A stretch of 64,000 nt of DNA from Polynucleobacter aenigmaticus (GCF_002206635.1 NZ_NGUO01000004.1:1-64000); one strand, 5' to 3'; shown: positions 24,815 to 33,307, counted from the first letter of the stretch. Numbers and translations are program-made. The notes: generated from the letters alone by a model not told the origin.

Positions 24815-24949
24815 CTAATGCATCTCGTCTGCAGACATATAGGGCATCGTTAATGCCAAAATTTCAATAGCCGTAAAGATGATCCCCATCCACACTCCAA
24901 TCAATAAAAAAGTTCCACCTGTTAGGGCTGAAAGAGCAATTTCTTTACA
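24815..24949 (-). pseudogene. Remnant or frameshifted small membrane protein
   Basis: A frame of about 44 codons reads EIALSALTGGTFLLIGVWMG and then IIFTAIEILALTMPYMSADE, one convincing membrane segment, and ends in TAG at 24815. It has no normal start: the only nearby ATG (24950-24948) is followed directly by TAA. Removing the single T after that ATG would join it to this frame as MKEIALSA. It lies behind the DsrE-like gene on the same strand. It may be a broken small gene or the tail of a larger lost one. Confidence 0.35.
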
Positions 24950-24977
24950 TCAGCCAGACTTTTATACCTTTACTGCA

Positions 24978-25394
24978 CTACCAGCTCATGGTCTTTGTGC
25001 CATCTTTAAATAAGGCCTCTCCGGTAATTTTTGGACCACCTAACTTGACTCCGGATATGAGATCGGACTCCGTATAACCCGCCTGCTTTAAGCACATAGG
25101 GCACATAATAACTAGGGCTCCAGCAGAAATTACTTCAGATAAGGCTTGTTGCTGTTCGGCATGCTTTGAGGCTCCCGTCTTGACGCCTAGCATCACCGCC
25201 TTGTCATTCAGGAAAATGGTTAGTGGGTGACCGCTGGCTGAATGGTGCTTGCCAAAATTAATTGCCATCGTAGAACGATTCAAGTCATCAGTTGAAAGAT
25301 TGATGAATAAAGGATCGTTCGGTCCTGAGATAGCTGACAAGGACATTACAGCAAGCGAAGAAATAAATAGTGATTTTAGTAATCTCAATATCAT
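24978..25394 (-). CDS. Exported DsrE/F-like sulfur-relay family protein
   Basis: A 138-residue protein with a signal peptide (MILRLLKSLFISSLAVMSLS) followed by a DsrE-like fold. LFINLSTDDLNRSTMAINFG is the first strand-helix unit. AGALVIMCPMCLKQAGYTES carries Cys98 and Cys101 in the position of the active cysteines of this family. Periplasmic DsrE-like proteins have no firm function known to me. The CPMC pair could bind copper(I) or take part in thiol exchange with the TlpA-like protein encoded upstream. It belongs to the TonB-receptor operon, 69 bases behind the preceding gene. Confidence 0.8.
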   Translation of the reverse strand: MILRLLKSLFISSLAVMSLSAISGPNDPLFINLSTDDLNRSTMAINFGKHHSASGHPLTIFLNDKAVMLGVKTGASKHAEQQQALSEVISAGALVIMCPMCLKQAGYTESDLISGVKLGGPKITGEALFKDGTKTMSW

Positions 25395-25463
25395 GGCGTT
25401 ACCCCCTTTAGATGCATCTGTTAATTTGTTTCATAAATTGTTATTGAAATAAGGGGTTAGAGC

Positions 25464-25934
25464 CTACGACCGAAACCATATCTGTAGCTGAGAAAAGTTT
25501 ATGGGGCCCGTTTTTCTATTCGTCTGACCTTTTCTATTCACCAAAATAGTGATGGGAGTTTCCCCGCGCCATTTGGGATCAATCTCATAACGTAAGCGCT
25601 CGTCAAATGGGCTGCTTACATAATAATTATTAGCGTTATCAAGCTTTGCTTTAGAGAGCATCTTCTTGATCATCTCTGGCGAAACATCATCAACCTGAAT
25701 AAAAATAATCTTCAAGTTTTTATTCTTCTCTACGAACGTTCCCCACTGCGGCATTTCTTTTACACAGGCAGGGCACGTCACCCCCCAGAAGTGAATGGCT
25801 ATTGGATCACCATTCGCAGATTGGATAATTGAAGACCAGTCGCCTTGTTGATATGGCTTCAGATTCATTGGATCGGCATATGCTAAATGACATACCGTCA
25901 TAAAAATGGCTATTGCTAATACGATTCTTTTCAT
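25464..25934 (-). CDS. TlpA-like periplasmic thioredoxin
   Basis: A 156-residue thioredoxin-fold protein with signal MKRIVLAIAIFMTVCHLAYA. The redox motif is HFWGVTCPACVKEMPQWG, with Cys54 and Cys57 in a CPAC centre. The cis-Pro region is WRGETPITILVNRKG. It likely reduces or isomerises disulfides in periplasmic partners; in a copper context it may keep Cu-binding cysteines reduced. The start overlaps the stop of the BNR-repeat gene by four bases (ATGA), indicating coupled translation. Confidence 0.88.
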   Translation of the reverse strand: MKRIVLAIAIFMTVCHLAYADPMNLKPYQQGDWSSIIQSANGDPIAIHFWGVTCPACVKEMPQWGTFVEKNKNLKIIFIQVDDVSPEMIKKMLSKAKLDNANNYYVSSPFDERLRYEIDPKWRGETPITILVNRKGQTNRKTGPINFSQLQIWFRS

Positions 25935-27190
25935 TTCGGTGAACCTATTTTAATGAATTGATAGCCATCAACGCGTGTTAACCAAGACAGAAAAACTGCA
26001 TTACCCTGACTAATTAATAAAGGGTGATCAGAGTAGCCAGATGTTTCAGATATAGCCTGAGGTGCTGACCAAGTGCCGCCATCATCCATGGATTGTTTAA
26101 AGTACACAGTGGAAGACTTGCCATTAAATTCTTTCCATACTAGGTAGACCGTATTCCCTACAGCCAAAAGATACGGTCTAGATACATTGGCGCCATCAGC
26201 ACCAATCCTGGTGGGCTTCGCATAACTACGCCCCTGATTGCTTGAGTTTGCATAAAAAACACCAGAACGGGTTTCACCCTGAGTAAACCAAGCTACATGA
26301 ATTTTTCCCGAACTAGAAACAGCAATTGAGGGACCATGATGCGGACAGGCATCCGTCTTCCACTGGTCATCAGAAACCCGTCTAATAGGTTCAGCCCCTC
26401 TAGAAGTAATAATCTGCGTAGCATGATCCCGTATGCCACCTGGGAAGATGGCCCTATAGATAATCACAGGGTCATATGCTGCATCCAGAGCAGCTCCTAT
26501 ACGACAGCACTCACAACTGCTCTCATTAGCAATACGCTCACCCCGAAAGGTTCGGCCTTGATCACTAGAAAATGAATAGGCAATTGAACCTCCTAATTTT
26601 TTTACACTACCCCGTTTGGCCGCCGCAACTAAGCGTTTATCAATCCAAGCTATAAAGATGGATCCATCTGGCCTGATTAAGACAGAGGGAAAGCGCTGAC
26701 TAGAACTATCTTGGATGAGTGATTCTGGAGTAGTAAAAGTAGCGCCTCCATCAACTGAACGAGCCGTATTGATTTGTGCATTCCAGTTGGAATCCTTAAA
26801 AAAGGCATAGGCCAAAAAAACTTTCCCCTGGGAATCAGAAACAATTTGAGGGCGGGCATCACTTCCAGCATCTAGCGACTTACCGTGCTCTGCAATTTTT
26901 ACAGCCGTAGAAAAGGTTTTTCCTAAATCATCAGATTGCGCCACCGAAACTACTCCACCCCCCGTCCAAGCGAGCAACAATTTCCCACTCCCCGTTAAGA
27001 ATGGAGTGGCAGCATTGGAGCAATCTAAGCCTGAGCCCTGACATGCGACCGACGGCTTCACAGGTGCACCCACCACAGAATGAGATGAATGATCCATTTG
27101 AGCCCATACATTGCTAAAAAAACCTAAGAGACTCATAAAGAGCGCCTTGATTAAGGCTTGGCGATAGGAGAGTTTATATATGCTAGTCAT
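25931..27190 (-). CDS. Exported BNR/Asp-box repeat protein (sialidase-like propeller)
   Basis: A 419-residue exported protein with five Asp-box motifs spread along it: SDDLGKTF, SVDGGATF, SSDQGRTF, NSSNQGRSY and MDDGGTW. That pattern predicts a six-bladed beta-propeller as in sialidases. I do not see enough to claim glycosidase activity. The early mature part has MDHSSHSVVG and two Cys; a central CECCRIG could bind metal. A signal peptide lies at 1-30 (ends VWA). The ATG overlaps the TonB-receptor stop as TAATG. A surface or periplasmic partner of the receptor is the most sensible inference. Confidence 0.75.
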   Translation of the reverse strand: MTSIYKLSYRQALIKALFMSLLGFFSNVWAQMDHSSHSVVGAPVKPSVACQGSGLDCSNAATPFLTGSGKLLLAWTGGGVVSVAQSDDLGKTFSTAVKIAEHGKSLDAGSDARPQIVSDSQGKVFLAYAFFKDSNWNAQINTARSVDGGATFTTPESLIQDSSSQRFPSVLIRPDGSIFIAWIDKRLVAAAKRGSVKKLGGSIAYSFSSDQGRTFRGERIANESSCECCRIGAALDAAYDPVIIYRAIFPGGIRDHATQIITSRGAEPIRRVSDDQWKTDACPHHGPSIAVSSSGKIHVAWFTQGETRSGVFYANSSNQGRSYAKPTRIGADGANVSRPYLLAVGNTVYLVWKEFNGKSSTVYFKQSMDDGGTWSAPQAISETSGYSDHPLLISQGNAVFLSWLTRVDGYQFIKIGSPK

Positions 27191-29382
27191 TAGAAGATGA
27201 TGCGTGTACCCACGGAAATAGCTTGAGGCATACCGTTTGTATAACTAGATGCACTAGAACCAGTGCCGAAGGTAATATATTGACGATTAAACAAGTTTAC
27301 TGCTGATGCATAAACTGTAGCATTAGGAGTGACCTCATAGTTAGCGCGCAAGCCTACTACCGCATAAGCAGCAACCGGTAGGGTGTTAGAGGTATTCATC
27401 CAAGAGCTACCAACGTAACGCACTGTTGCAGTTAAGCTCGCTTTTGGAACAGGGTAGTATGTCAGCCCTCCTCCTAGAATATTCTGCGGAACACCACCAA
27501 GTTGCTTGTTAGTTGGATCGCTAGTAGCGCTCATTGTTAATTTAGTACTTGTGAAGGCGTAATTTGCATCAGTAGCCCATTGAGAATTAATGTCGTGATG
27601 GAATTGAAATTCAATGCCCTGACTGAGTAAATTCTGGTTATTGGTATAGTAACTAATACTTTTCGAATTACAAATACCTACATTCCCCGTACCAGCGAGA
27701 GGATTTCCTGTTGCACCGCATAAACTTTGTGCCAATGCGATATCGCTAGCACTCCTAGAAGAAAGGCTATAGCTAGCAACTGCATTCTGGATATAGTTAT
27801 TAAAAGCGGTTAACTGGGCAAAGCCACCTTTCCAGCGATAGTCTGTGCCTACCTCATAACCAGTCATAGTTTCCGGTGTCAGGTTTGCATTGGCAAAACT
27901 ATAACCACTTGAAGAACCATATGATCGTAATGTGTTGTTCATGCCCGGCGCATGAAAGGCTTGATACGCCGCAGATCTTAAATCCCAGTCTTTTGAAAGT
28001 TTATATAACAGTCCTAGTGTTGGGCTCAATTGAGTCTTGCTTTGGTTGGGGATATTTTGGTAAGCAGGGTTTGCCCCATTAGCCCCAGCGTTATAACTTG
28101 TCGGGGTTTGACTATTCCACTGATCAATTCGTGCAGCAAGTGTAGTTTCTAGAGGGAAAGATTCGGCCTTTGATTTAAGTTGGCCCATCAGACCATAAAA
28201 AGTTTGCTGACCTTGCCCATAATTAACGGCGGCTACTGCGCCATTAGTATTTAAGTTATTTGTTTGATTGGAACCTGCAACATTTCTAGCATCTACGGCT
28301 ACAACATACTGGTCAATTAAGCCACGAACCTCCTCGGTATATTGAGCAGAGGCACCAACGGTACTATATGGGTCTTTGTAATTAGCATTGATGTATGGAT
28401 AATTTTTTGGATTTGACCCCGTAGCTGATGTAGTTGAACCATTTTGCTTATTAAACCCAGTCTTTTCATAAAAGAAATTGACGTCTACCTTAGCCTTATC
28501 ACTCAGCCTTGTTGTAGCGCCACCGGCAACGTCAGTTTCCTGGGTTATGTTGGTCGCAAATGCATACCCAGAAGATAAATCTGACATGGTGTGATAACCG
28601 ACACGAAAAAATCCATTGGTTTCTGGGCTAGCTTTAAAATAGCCTTGCAGTCTCATATTTGAGTTGTGCGAGCTAGCATCACCTTGCCCATTTTTAATAT
28701 TGTTTGCTGGAGCAGGAGAAATCGTAGCAATATTTTGATACCCATCGGTACTAAAATAATCAGCAGACAAACGAAGTTGAAGGGCGTCCGAAGCAATCAG
28801 ATCTTTAGATGCAGCAATATTTCCAGTGCCAAATGCACCGATGCTGGCAGAGACTTCTTCCTGACTATTGCTGGGGGTTTTAGTTTTGATATTAATCACA
28901 CCGCCCATGCCATAGTTGCCCCACAAACTAGATACTCCACCGCGTATAAATTCAACAGAATCAATCGAGGACATGGGAACTAGATTCCACTGCACCGTGC
29001 CATAAAAGGCATCGTTTGCAGGAAGACCATCAATCAATACCAAGGTTCGAGCATTGCCTAGACCACGCACGTTGATGCTTTGCCCAGTTGGGTCTTTTTG
29101 ATAGTAAGGGGTGTCATTCAAAATAACGCCAGGGACGTTCTTCAAAACCTGATCAATGGTTTGATCTGGGGATGACTCCAACACTTCTTTAGTCAAAATG
29201 GTTGTGTTTAGAGGGATCTCATCCAAGGGCGTTCCAGAACGCGTTGCACTCACTGTCACGCTTTTTAACTTCTGATCGTAATCAGGTGGTGGCGCAATTT
29301 GAGCTTGTGCACTAACGCCAATTAATAGTGACCCAAATATCATACCAATGCATGCGCTAATTTTCTTTTGCTTGAATAACAT
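27190..29382 (-). CDS. TonB-dependent outer-membrane receptor, probably for copper or a copper complex
   Basis: A 730-residue receptor. It has a signal peptide (1-28, ends SAQAQ), a TonB box region KSVTVSATRSGTPLDEIPLN, a plug domain (VLKNVPGVILND, SINVRGLGNARTLVLIDGLP, VEFIRGGVSSLWGNYGMGGV) and a 22-strand barrel. It ends in ISVGTRIIF with the terminal Phe. It imports a ligand across the outer membrane using TonB energy. The ligand is inferred from context: a DUF2946 gene upstream and copper-type periplasmic proteins downstream. Cobalamin or siderophore uptake cannot be excluded from sequence alone. Confidence 0.9.
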   Translation of the reverse strand: MLFKQKKISACIGMIFGSLLIGVSAQAQIAPPPDYDQKLKSVTVSATRSGTPLDEIPLNTTILTKEVLESSPDQTIDQVLKNVPGVILNDTPYYQKDPTGQSINVRGLGNARTLVLIDGLPANDAFYGTVQWNLVPMSSIDSVEFIRGGVSSLWGNYGMGGVINIKTKTPSNSQEEVSASIGAFGTGNIAASKDLIASDALQLRLSADYFSTDGYQNIATISPAPANNIKNGQGDASSHNSNMRLQGYFKASPETNGFFRVGYHTMSDLSSGYAFATNITQETDVAGGATTRLSDKAKVDVNFFYEKTGFNKQNGSTTSATGSNPKNYPYINANYKDPYSTVGASAQYTEEVRGLIDQYVVAVDARNVAGSNQTNNLNTNGAVAAVNYGQGQQTFYGLMGQLKSKAESFPLETTLAARIDQWNSQTPTSYNAGANGANPAYQNIPNQSKTQLSPTLGLLYKLSKDWDLRSAAYQAFHAPGMNNTLRSYGSSSGYSFANANLTPETMTGYEVGTDYRWKGGFAQLTAFNNYIQNAVASYSLSSRSASDIALAQSLCGATGNPLAGTGNVGICNSKSISYYTNNQNLLSQGIEFQFHHDINSQWATDANYAFTSTKLTMSATSDPTNKQLGGVPQNILGGGLTYYPVPKASLTATVRYVGSSWMNTSNTLPVAAYAVVGLRANYEVTPNATVYASAVNLFNRQYITFGTGSSASSYTNGMPQAISVGTRIIF

Positions 29383-29399
29383 CTACTTCTCCACACACT

Positions 29400-29438
29400 A
29401 ATACGGCAACGTATTGCCAATACATAGCTAGGCTATGT
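29400..29438 (-). promoter_or_regulatory. Hairpins between the DUF2946 gene and the TonB-receptor gene
   Basis: The 67-base gap holds a perfect 7-bp hairpin ACATAGC/GCTATGT (29422-29438). Next to it are two overlapping, mutually exclusive hairpins: GGCAA/TTGCC with a 4-base loop (29405-29418) and AATACG/CGTATT with a 4-base loop (29400-29415). They lie directly before the receptor Shine-Dalgarno (TGGAG). This layout is what an attenuator or ribosome-controlled switch would need. Confidence 0.45.
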
Positions 29439-29449
29439 CCTAAAAAGAA

Positions 29450-29824
29450 TTAGGCTTGTATAGGAGGTGCTGCTGAAGGGGGTGTTACCCAAACAGCAAG
29501 TGGCTTGGGTGATTGATAGAAAAGCTGAGGCAGCAAAGCAAGTGTTTGCGGTGCTTGAAATGTGAGGCTGGTATTGAATGATGGGGTAATGCTGCTATGG
29601 GCAACGCAGTATGGGCAAGGTTGTGTGGATTTCGACTCGTTCGCCTGCTCATCACCCTGCACCTGAATTTGCGCCTTACTACCATCAACTGAGCAGATCT
29701 CCATGGCAAAACCTTGGCCATGCTTTGCCAGCGATACCGCTTGAGAAACTGCCGGCGCAAGCGCACTTATTGCGATTGCTAGAGCAGCAATCCAGTGAAT
29801 GAGGCGGTTTTTACGGAAATTCAT
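29450..29824 (-). CDS. DUF2946 protein, probable copper-sensing leader gene
   Basis: A 124-residue protein of the DUF2946 family. It starts MNFRKNRLIHWIAALAIAIS with a signal-like helix, has Cys44 in MEICSVDG, and then the hallmark QPCPYCVAHSS (Cys70, Cys73, His76), ending in the Pro-rich VWVTPPSAAPPIQA. In Bordetella pertussis a DUF2946 gene (CruR, from memory) is an upstream ORF that lets copper repress a downstream TonB-receptor operon post-transcriptionally. Here the gene has the same position, first in the operon 67 bases before the receptor. The regulatory role is inferred by that analogy. Confidence 0.82.
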   Translation of the reverse strand: MNFRKNRLIHWIAALAIAISALAPAVSQAVSLAKHGQGFAMEICSVDGSKAQIQVQGDEQANESKSTQPCPYCVAHSSITPSFNTSLTFQAPQTLALLPQLFYQSPKPLAVWVTPPSAAPPIQA

Positions 29825-29880
29825 GGCTCACTGATTCTATCGGAATTTTGACGACCGAGCGTTTTCCCGATTTGAGCAAG

Positions 29881-29904
29881 AAAAAAAAGGGGGCTTGCGC
29901 CCCC
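29881..29904 (-). terminator. Terminator after tctA
   Basis: On the minus strand a GGGGG/CCCCC-based stem with a GCAA loop is followed by eight T residues, 28 bases past the tctA stop. Confidence 0.9.
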
Positions 29905-29931
29905 TTCTATGCCGTACATGAAACCTCAAGC

Positions 29932-31431
29932 TTATGCAGCAGCAACTTTCTTCTTGCCTATCAACTTACCAACGAGTGGCCAGAAGAGCAATACCAAAGC
30001 CAGAGTAGTAATAGCAGCTACTAAGTAGTTTGAGAAGAACACATCTACGCTACCTTGAGATATCAGCATGGACTGACGGAAAGAGTCTTCCGCTCGATCG
30101 CCTAAGACCAAGGCCAAGACCATCGGGGCCATTGGGTAGTCCAGTTTCTTGAAGACGTATCCAACCACACCAAAGCCCATCATCAACCAAACGTCAAATG
30201 AAGCGTTATGGACCGTATATGCACCTACCGCACAAATCACAATAATGACGGGGGCAATGATTGAGAACGGAATTCTCAAGATGGAGGCAAACAATGGAAC
30301 GCATGTTAATACAACAAACAAGCCTGCCAAGTTACCTAGATACATACTAGCGATCAAGCCCCAAACGAAATCTGGCTTCTCAACGAAGAGTAATGGTCCT
30401 GGTTGCAAGCCCCAGATCAACAAGCCACCAAGCAATACAGCAGCTGTTGGTGATCCTGGAATACCTAAAGACAACATAGGCAGTAAGGCAGCGGTACCAG
30501 CAGCATGAGCCGCTGTTTCTGGAGCAATAATACCCTCCATCTCGCCTTTACCGAAGTTTTCGCTATTCTTAGATACGCGTTTAGCAACACCATAAGACAT
30601 GAATGAAGCTGGTGTAGCGCCGCCTGGGGTAATGCCCATCCAGCAACCAATCAAGCAACTACGTAATGAAGTGGCCCAGTACTTAGGTAATTTTGCCCAA
30701 GTCTCGAGAACGACCTGACGACGAATCTTCGCAGCAGCACCATGGAAAGCCAAGCCCTCTTCCATTGAGAGCAGAATTTCACCAATACCAAACAAACCAA
30801 TCACTGCGATCAAGAAATCAAAGCCGCGCATCAGTTCATGGCTGCCATAAGTCAAGCGCAATTGCCCAGTAACCGTATCCATACCAACCGTTGCCAGCGC
30901 AAAGCCCAACATCATCGCAGAAATTGTTTTAAATGGAGAGCCCTTATTCATACCCACAAAACTACAGAAGGTCAGCAGGTAGACCGAGAAGAACTCTGGC
31001 GGTCCAAATTGCAAAGCAAACTTCGCAACCAATGGAGCCAAGAAGGTAATCATCACAATCGCAAAGAACGCACCAACAAAAGATGATGTGAACGCTGCAG
31101 TCAATGCTTCACCAGCTTTACCATTACGAGCCATTGGATAACCATCAAAGGTTGTCGCAACAGACCAAGGTTCGCCTGGAATATTAAAGAGTACAGATGT
31201 AATCGCCCCGCCGAATAATGCACCCCAGTAAATACAGGAGAGCATGATGATCGCGGAGGTTGGCGGCATTGTGAAGGTCAATGGCAACAGAATCGCAATT
31301 CCGTTAGCGCCACCTAGACCTGGCAATACACCAATGATCACACCAAGAGTGACACCAACCAGCATCAATAGCAGGTTAAAGGGTGTCATTGCAACGGCAA
31401 AGCCGCCGAATAGGGCACTAATTTCTTCCAA
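29932..31431 (-). CDS. tctA: Tripartite tricarboxylate transporter, large permease TctA
   Basis: A 499-residue inner-membrane protein with about 12 helices, the translocating subunit of a TTT-family transporter. Typical segments are VIIGVLPGLGGANGIAILLP in the first inverted repeat and IGCWMGITPGGATPASFMSY in the second. FNIPGEPWSVATTFDGYPMA is also characteristic. It works with the small subunit TctB and the periplasmic receptor TctC to take up carboxylates by secondary transport. The substrate could be citrate or other tricarboxylates, or an unrelated carboxylate, since TctC proteins are diverse. Confidence 0.95.
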   Translation of the reverse strand: MEEISALFGGFAVAMTPFNLLLMLVGVTLGVIIGVLPGLGGANGIAILLPLTFTMPPTSAIIMLSCIYWGALFGGAITSVLFNIPGEPWSVATTFDGYPMARNGKAGEALTAAFTSSFVGAFFAIVMITFLAPLVAKFALQFGPPEFFSVYLLTFCSFVGMNKGSPFKTISAMMLGFALATVGMDTVTGQLRLTYGSHELMRGFDFLIAVIGLFGIGEILLSMEEGLAFHGAAAKIRRQVVLETWAKLPKYWATSLRSCLIGCWMGITPGGATPASFMSYGVAKRVSKNSENFGKGEMEGIIAPETAAHAAGTAALLPMLSLGIPGSPTAAVLLGGLLIWGLQPGPLLFVEKPDFVWGLIASMYLGNLAGLFVVLTCVPLFASILRIPFSIIAPVIIVICAVGAYTVHNASFDVWLMMGFGVVGYVFKKLDYPMAPMVLALVLGDRAEDSFRQSMLISQGSVDVFFSNYLVAAITTLALVLLFWPLVGKLIGKKKVAAA

Positions 31432-31472
31432 CTTGTACTCCTTCTTTTCTAATCTTTTTTAGTTATATTTTT

Positions 31473-32000
31473 TTAATTCACGCCGATAAATTCGAGCGGG
31501 TTAATCCATGAGCCATGTGGCAATGGAACCTGAAACCAGTACTCGAACATCAGGTATAGGGATGCACTCACCCCAACCGCTACAGCAATTGCTTTCCATG
31601 CTGGGTACTTACCAAGCCAGACCATGAAGATCGCAATGTAGATCACGGAAGATACGTAGATGCCGATCAACTGAACACCCAACACAAATACAATTGCCGG
31701 CAACAATACGGCCATCACCTGCTTGAATGGCTCTTTATCAACAAAGGATTCTGTTTTCTTTTTCTTATTAACAATCGCGGATTGATAGAGCGTGATTGAG
31801 CTAGAAAGGATGATGATCAAGCTGATATAAAACGGAAAGTAACCCGCTTCTGGGCCATCACTGCCCCAACTAGCGCCCAACTTAATACTGCCAGTCATTA
31901 CCACTAAACCTAAAGCGATAAACAAGAGGGAGGTGATGATATCCATCATTCTGACGCTGATTACTGAGTCTTGATTTGAATTATTTGTTTGTTCAGACAT
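31473..32000 (-). CDS. tctB: Tripartite tricarboxylate transporter, small permease TctB
   Basis: A 175-residue protein with four predicted membrane helices (for example MDIITSLLFIALGLVVMTGS near residues 19-38 and AVLLPAIVFVLGVQLIGIYV). Sequence conservation is low in this family, so the call rests on size, topology and position between the TctA and TctC genes. It starts 113 bases after the tctC stop, beyond a terminator-like hairpin. It stabilises or couples the large permease. Confidence 0.9.
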   Translation of the reverse strand: MSEQTNNSNQDSVISVRMMDIITSLLFIALGLVVMTGSIKLGASWGSDGPEAGYFPFYISLIIILSSSITLYQSAIVNKKKKTESFVDKEPFKQVMAVLLPAIVFVLGVQLIGIYVSSVIYIAIFMVWLGKYPAWKAIAVAVGVSASLYLMFEYWFQVPLPHGSWINPLEFIGVN

Positions 32001-32071
32001 GTGCTTCGATCACTAATGAAATGGTTAATGAATACTGCTTCACTTAAATTACTCTGTTGCTTACTCTCAAA

Positions 32072-32103
32072 AAATAGGACCTCCCCATGGAGGCCCTTTT
32101 TTA
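32072..32103 (-). terminator. Terminator-like hairpin between tctC and tctB
   Basis: GGACCTCC (32077-32084) pairs with GGAGGCCC (32089-32096) apart from one mismatch, with a T-rich tract on the minus-strand exit side. It sits inside the operon. Partial termination here would make more receptor than permease. Confidence 0.65.
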
Positions 32104-32113
32104 GACCATGCAA

Positions 32114-33118
32114 TTACTTAGCCAAGAAGCCTGCTTCAGCCATCAACTGCTTATGCAATGCTTCATTCAGAGTTAGCCAATTGCTAAATTCCTTACCAGT
32201 CATGAACGTTTGATTGAATGCACCATCAGCCATGAACTTCTTCCACTCTGGCGTTGCGCGCACTTTTTTGAACAATTCGACATAAAAATCTACTTGCTCT
32301 TGAGTAACGCCTGGCGCCATGAAAATACCGCGCAACATCACGTAGTCAGTTGGTACGCCCACCTCTTTACAAGTAGGAACGTCATTCCAAGATTGGGTAT
32401 CAGTAATCTTTTCCTTGTATGGCATACGTGTGTCATCAAATACGCACAAAGCACGTAACTTATTTGCACGCCACTGAGCAACCGCTTCGATTGGATTATT
32501 TACAGAAGAATCAATATGGTTACCCACGAGCTGAACAGCAACGTCGCCACCCCCTTTGAACGGGATATAGGTGAACTTAGCACCAGTCGCTTTTTCAAGG
32601 GCAACGGTAATGATTTGATCTTCCTGCTTAGAACCAGTACCACCCATTTTGAATTTACCTGGGCCAGCTGCTTTAGCGGCGTCAATATATTCTTTGGCTG
32701 TTTTATATGGCTTATCAGCGTTATCCCACAATACAAATTGGTCTAAAGCCAACATCGCTACTGGAGTAATGTCCTTCCAGTTGAAAGGAACGCCAGTTGC
32801 CAATGGAGTGGTAAATAAGTTTGAAAGCGTGATGACGATCTTATTAGGATCGCCTTTGGCTTCTTTCATTGCCAAGAAGCCTTCAGCACCAGCACCAGCA
32901 GACTTATTGACTGGAATGATGGCCTGCTTCATCAGGTTATTTTTAGTAATGATGCCTTGAATCATCCGTGCCATTTGGTCAGCACCGCCGCCAGGACCGG
33001 CAGGAATGATGAACTCAACTGGCTTGTTTGGTTCCCAAGCAGCAAAAGCAGGTGAAACACCAGCAACACCGAGGGCTAATGCGGTGGAAATCAATGCCCC
33101 TTTTAACTTCATCTTCAT
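32114..33118 (-). CDS. tctC: Tripartite tricarboxylate transporter receptor (Bug family)
   Basis: A 334-residue periplasmic solute-binding protein. The signal peptide starts MKMKLKGALISTALALGVAG and ends at AFA. EPNKPVEFIIPAGPGGGADQ is the usual N-terminal Bug motif, and KFTYIPFKGGGDVAVQLVGN is the second family signature. I used the ATG at 33118, which has GGAGGA seven bases upstream; the frame is open to 33220 but the extension spoils the signal. It is the first gene of tctCBA and lies behind a perfect FNR-type box. Confidence 0.95.
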   Translation of the reverse strand: MKMKLKGALISTALALGVAGVSPAFAAWEPNKPVEFIIPAGPGGGADQMARMIQGIITKNNLMKQAIIPVNKSAGAGAEGFLAMKEAKGDPNKIVITLSNLFTTPLATGVPFNWKDITPVAMLALDQFVLWDNADKPYKTAKEYIDAAKAAGPGKFKMGGTGSKQEDQIITVALEKATGAKFTYIPFKGGGDVAVQLVGNHIDSSVNNPIEAVAQWRANKLRALCVFDDTRMPYKEKITDTQSWNDVPTCKEVGVPTDYVMLRGIFMAPGVTQEQVDFYVELFKKVRATPEWKKFMADGAFNQTFMTGKEFSNWLTLNEALHKQLMAEAGFLAK

Positions 33119-33181
33119 GAATGCTCCTCCAAAATTTGGTATGCCAATATTACTTTGGCTTCTCTTTGTTATGTGAAGATT

Positions 33182-33220
33182 TTTATACAATTTGAGGCAT
33201 GAACTCTTGATTACCATCAA
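33182..33220 (-). promoter_or_regulatory. FNR-type box and -10 element upstream of tctC
   Basis: TTGATTACCATCAA (33207-33220) is a perfect FNR/Anr consensus. On the minus strand a -10-like TATAAA (33187-33182) lies 19 bases beyond it and predicts a start near 33175, putting the box centre at about -38.5 to -41. Expression at low oxygen is inferred. Confidence 0.55.
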
Positions 33221-33307
33221 TAATTGTCAAATGGGTTGTTAGGGGTAACGCTAGCTAATTAGTACTAACCCTAGTATAAATTTGGCACAGCTAGCTGGAA
33301 TGCGTTT

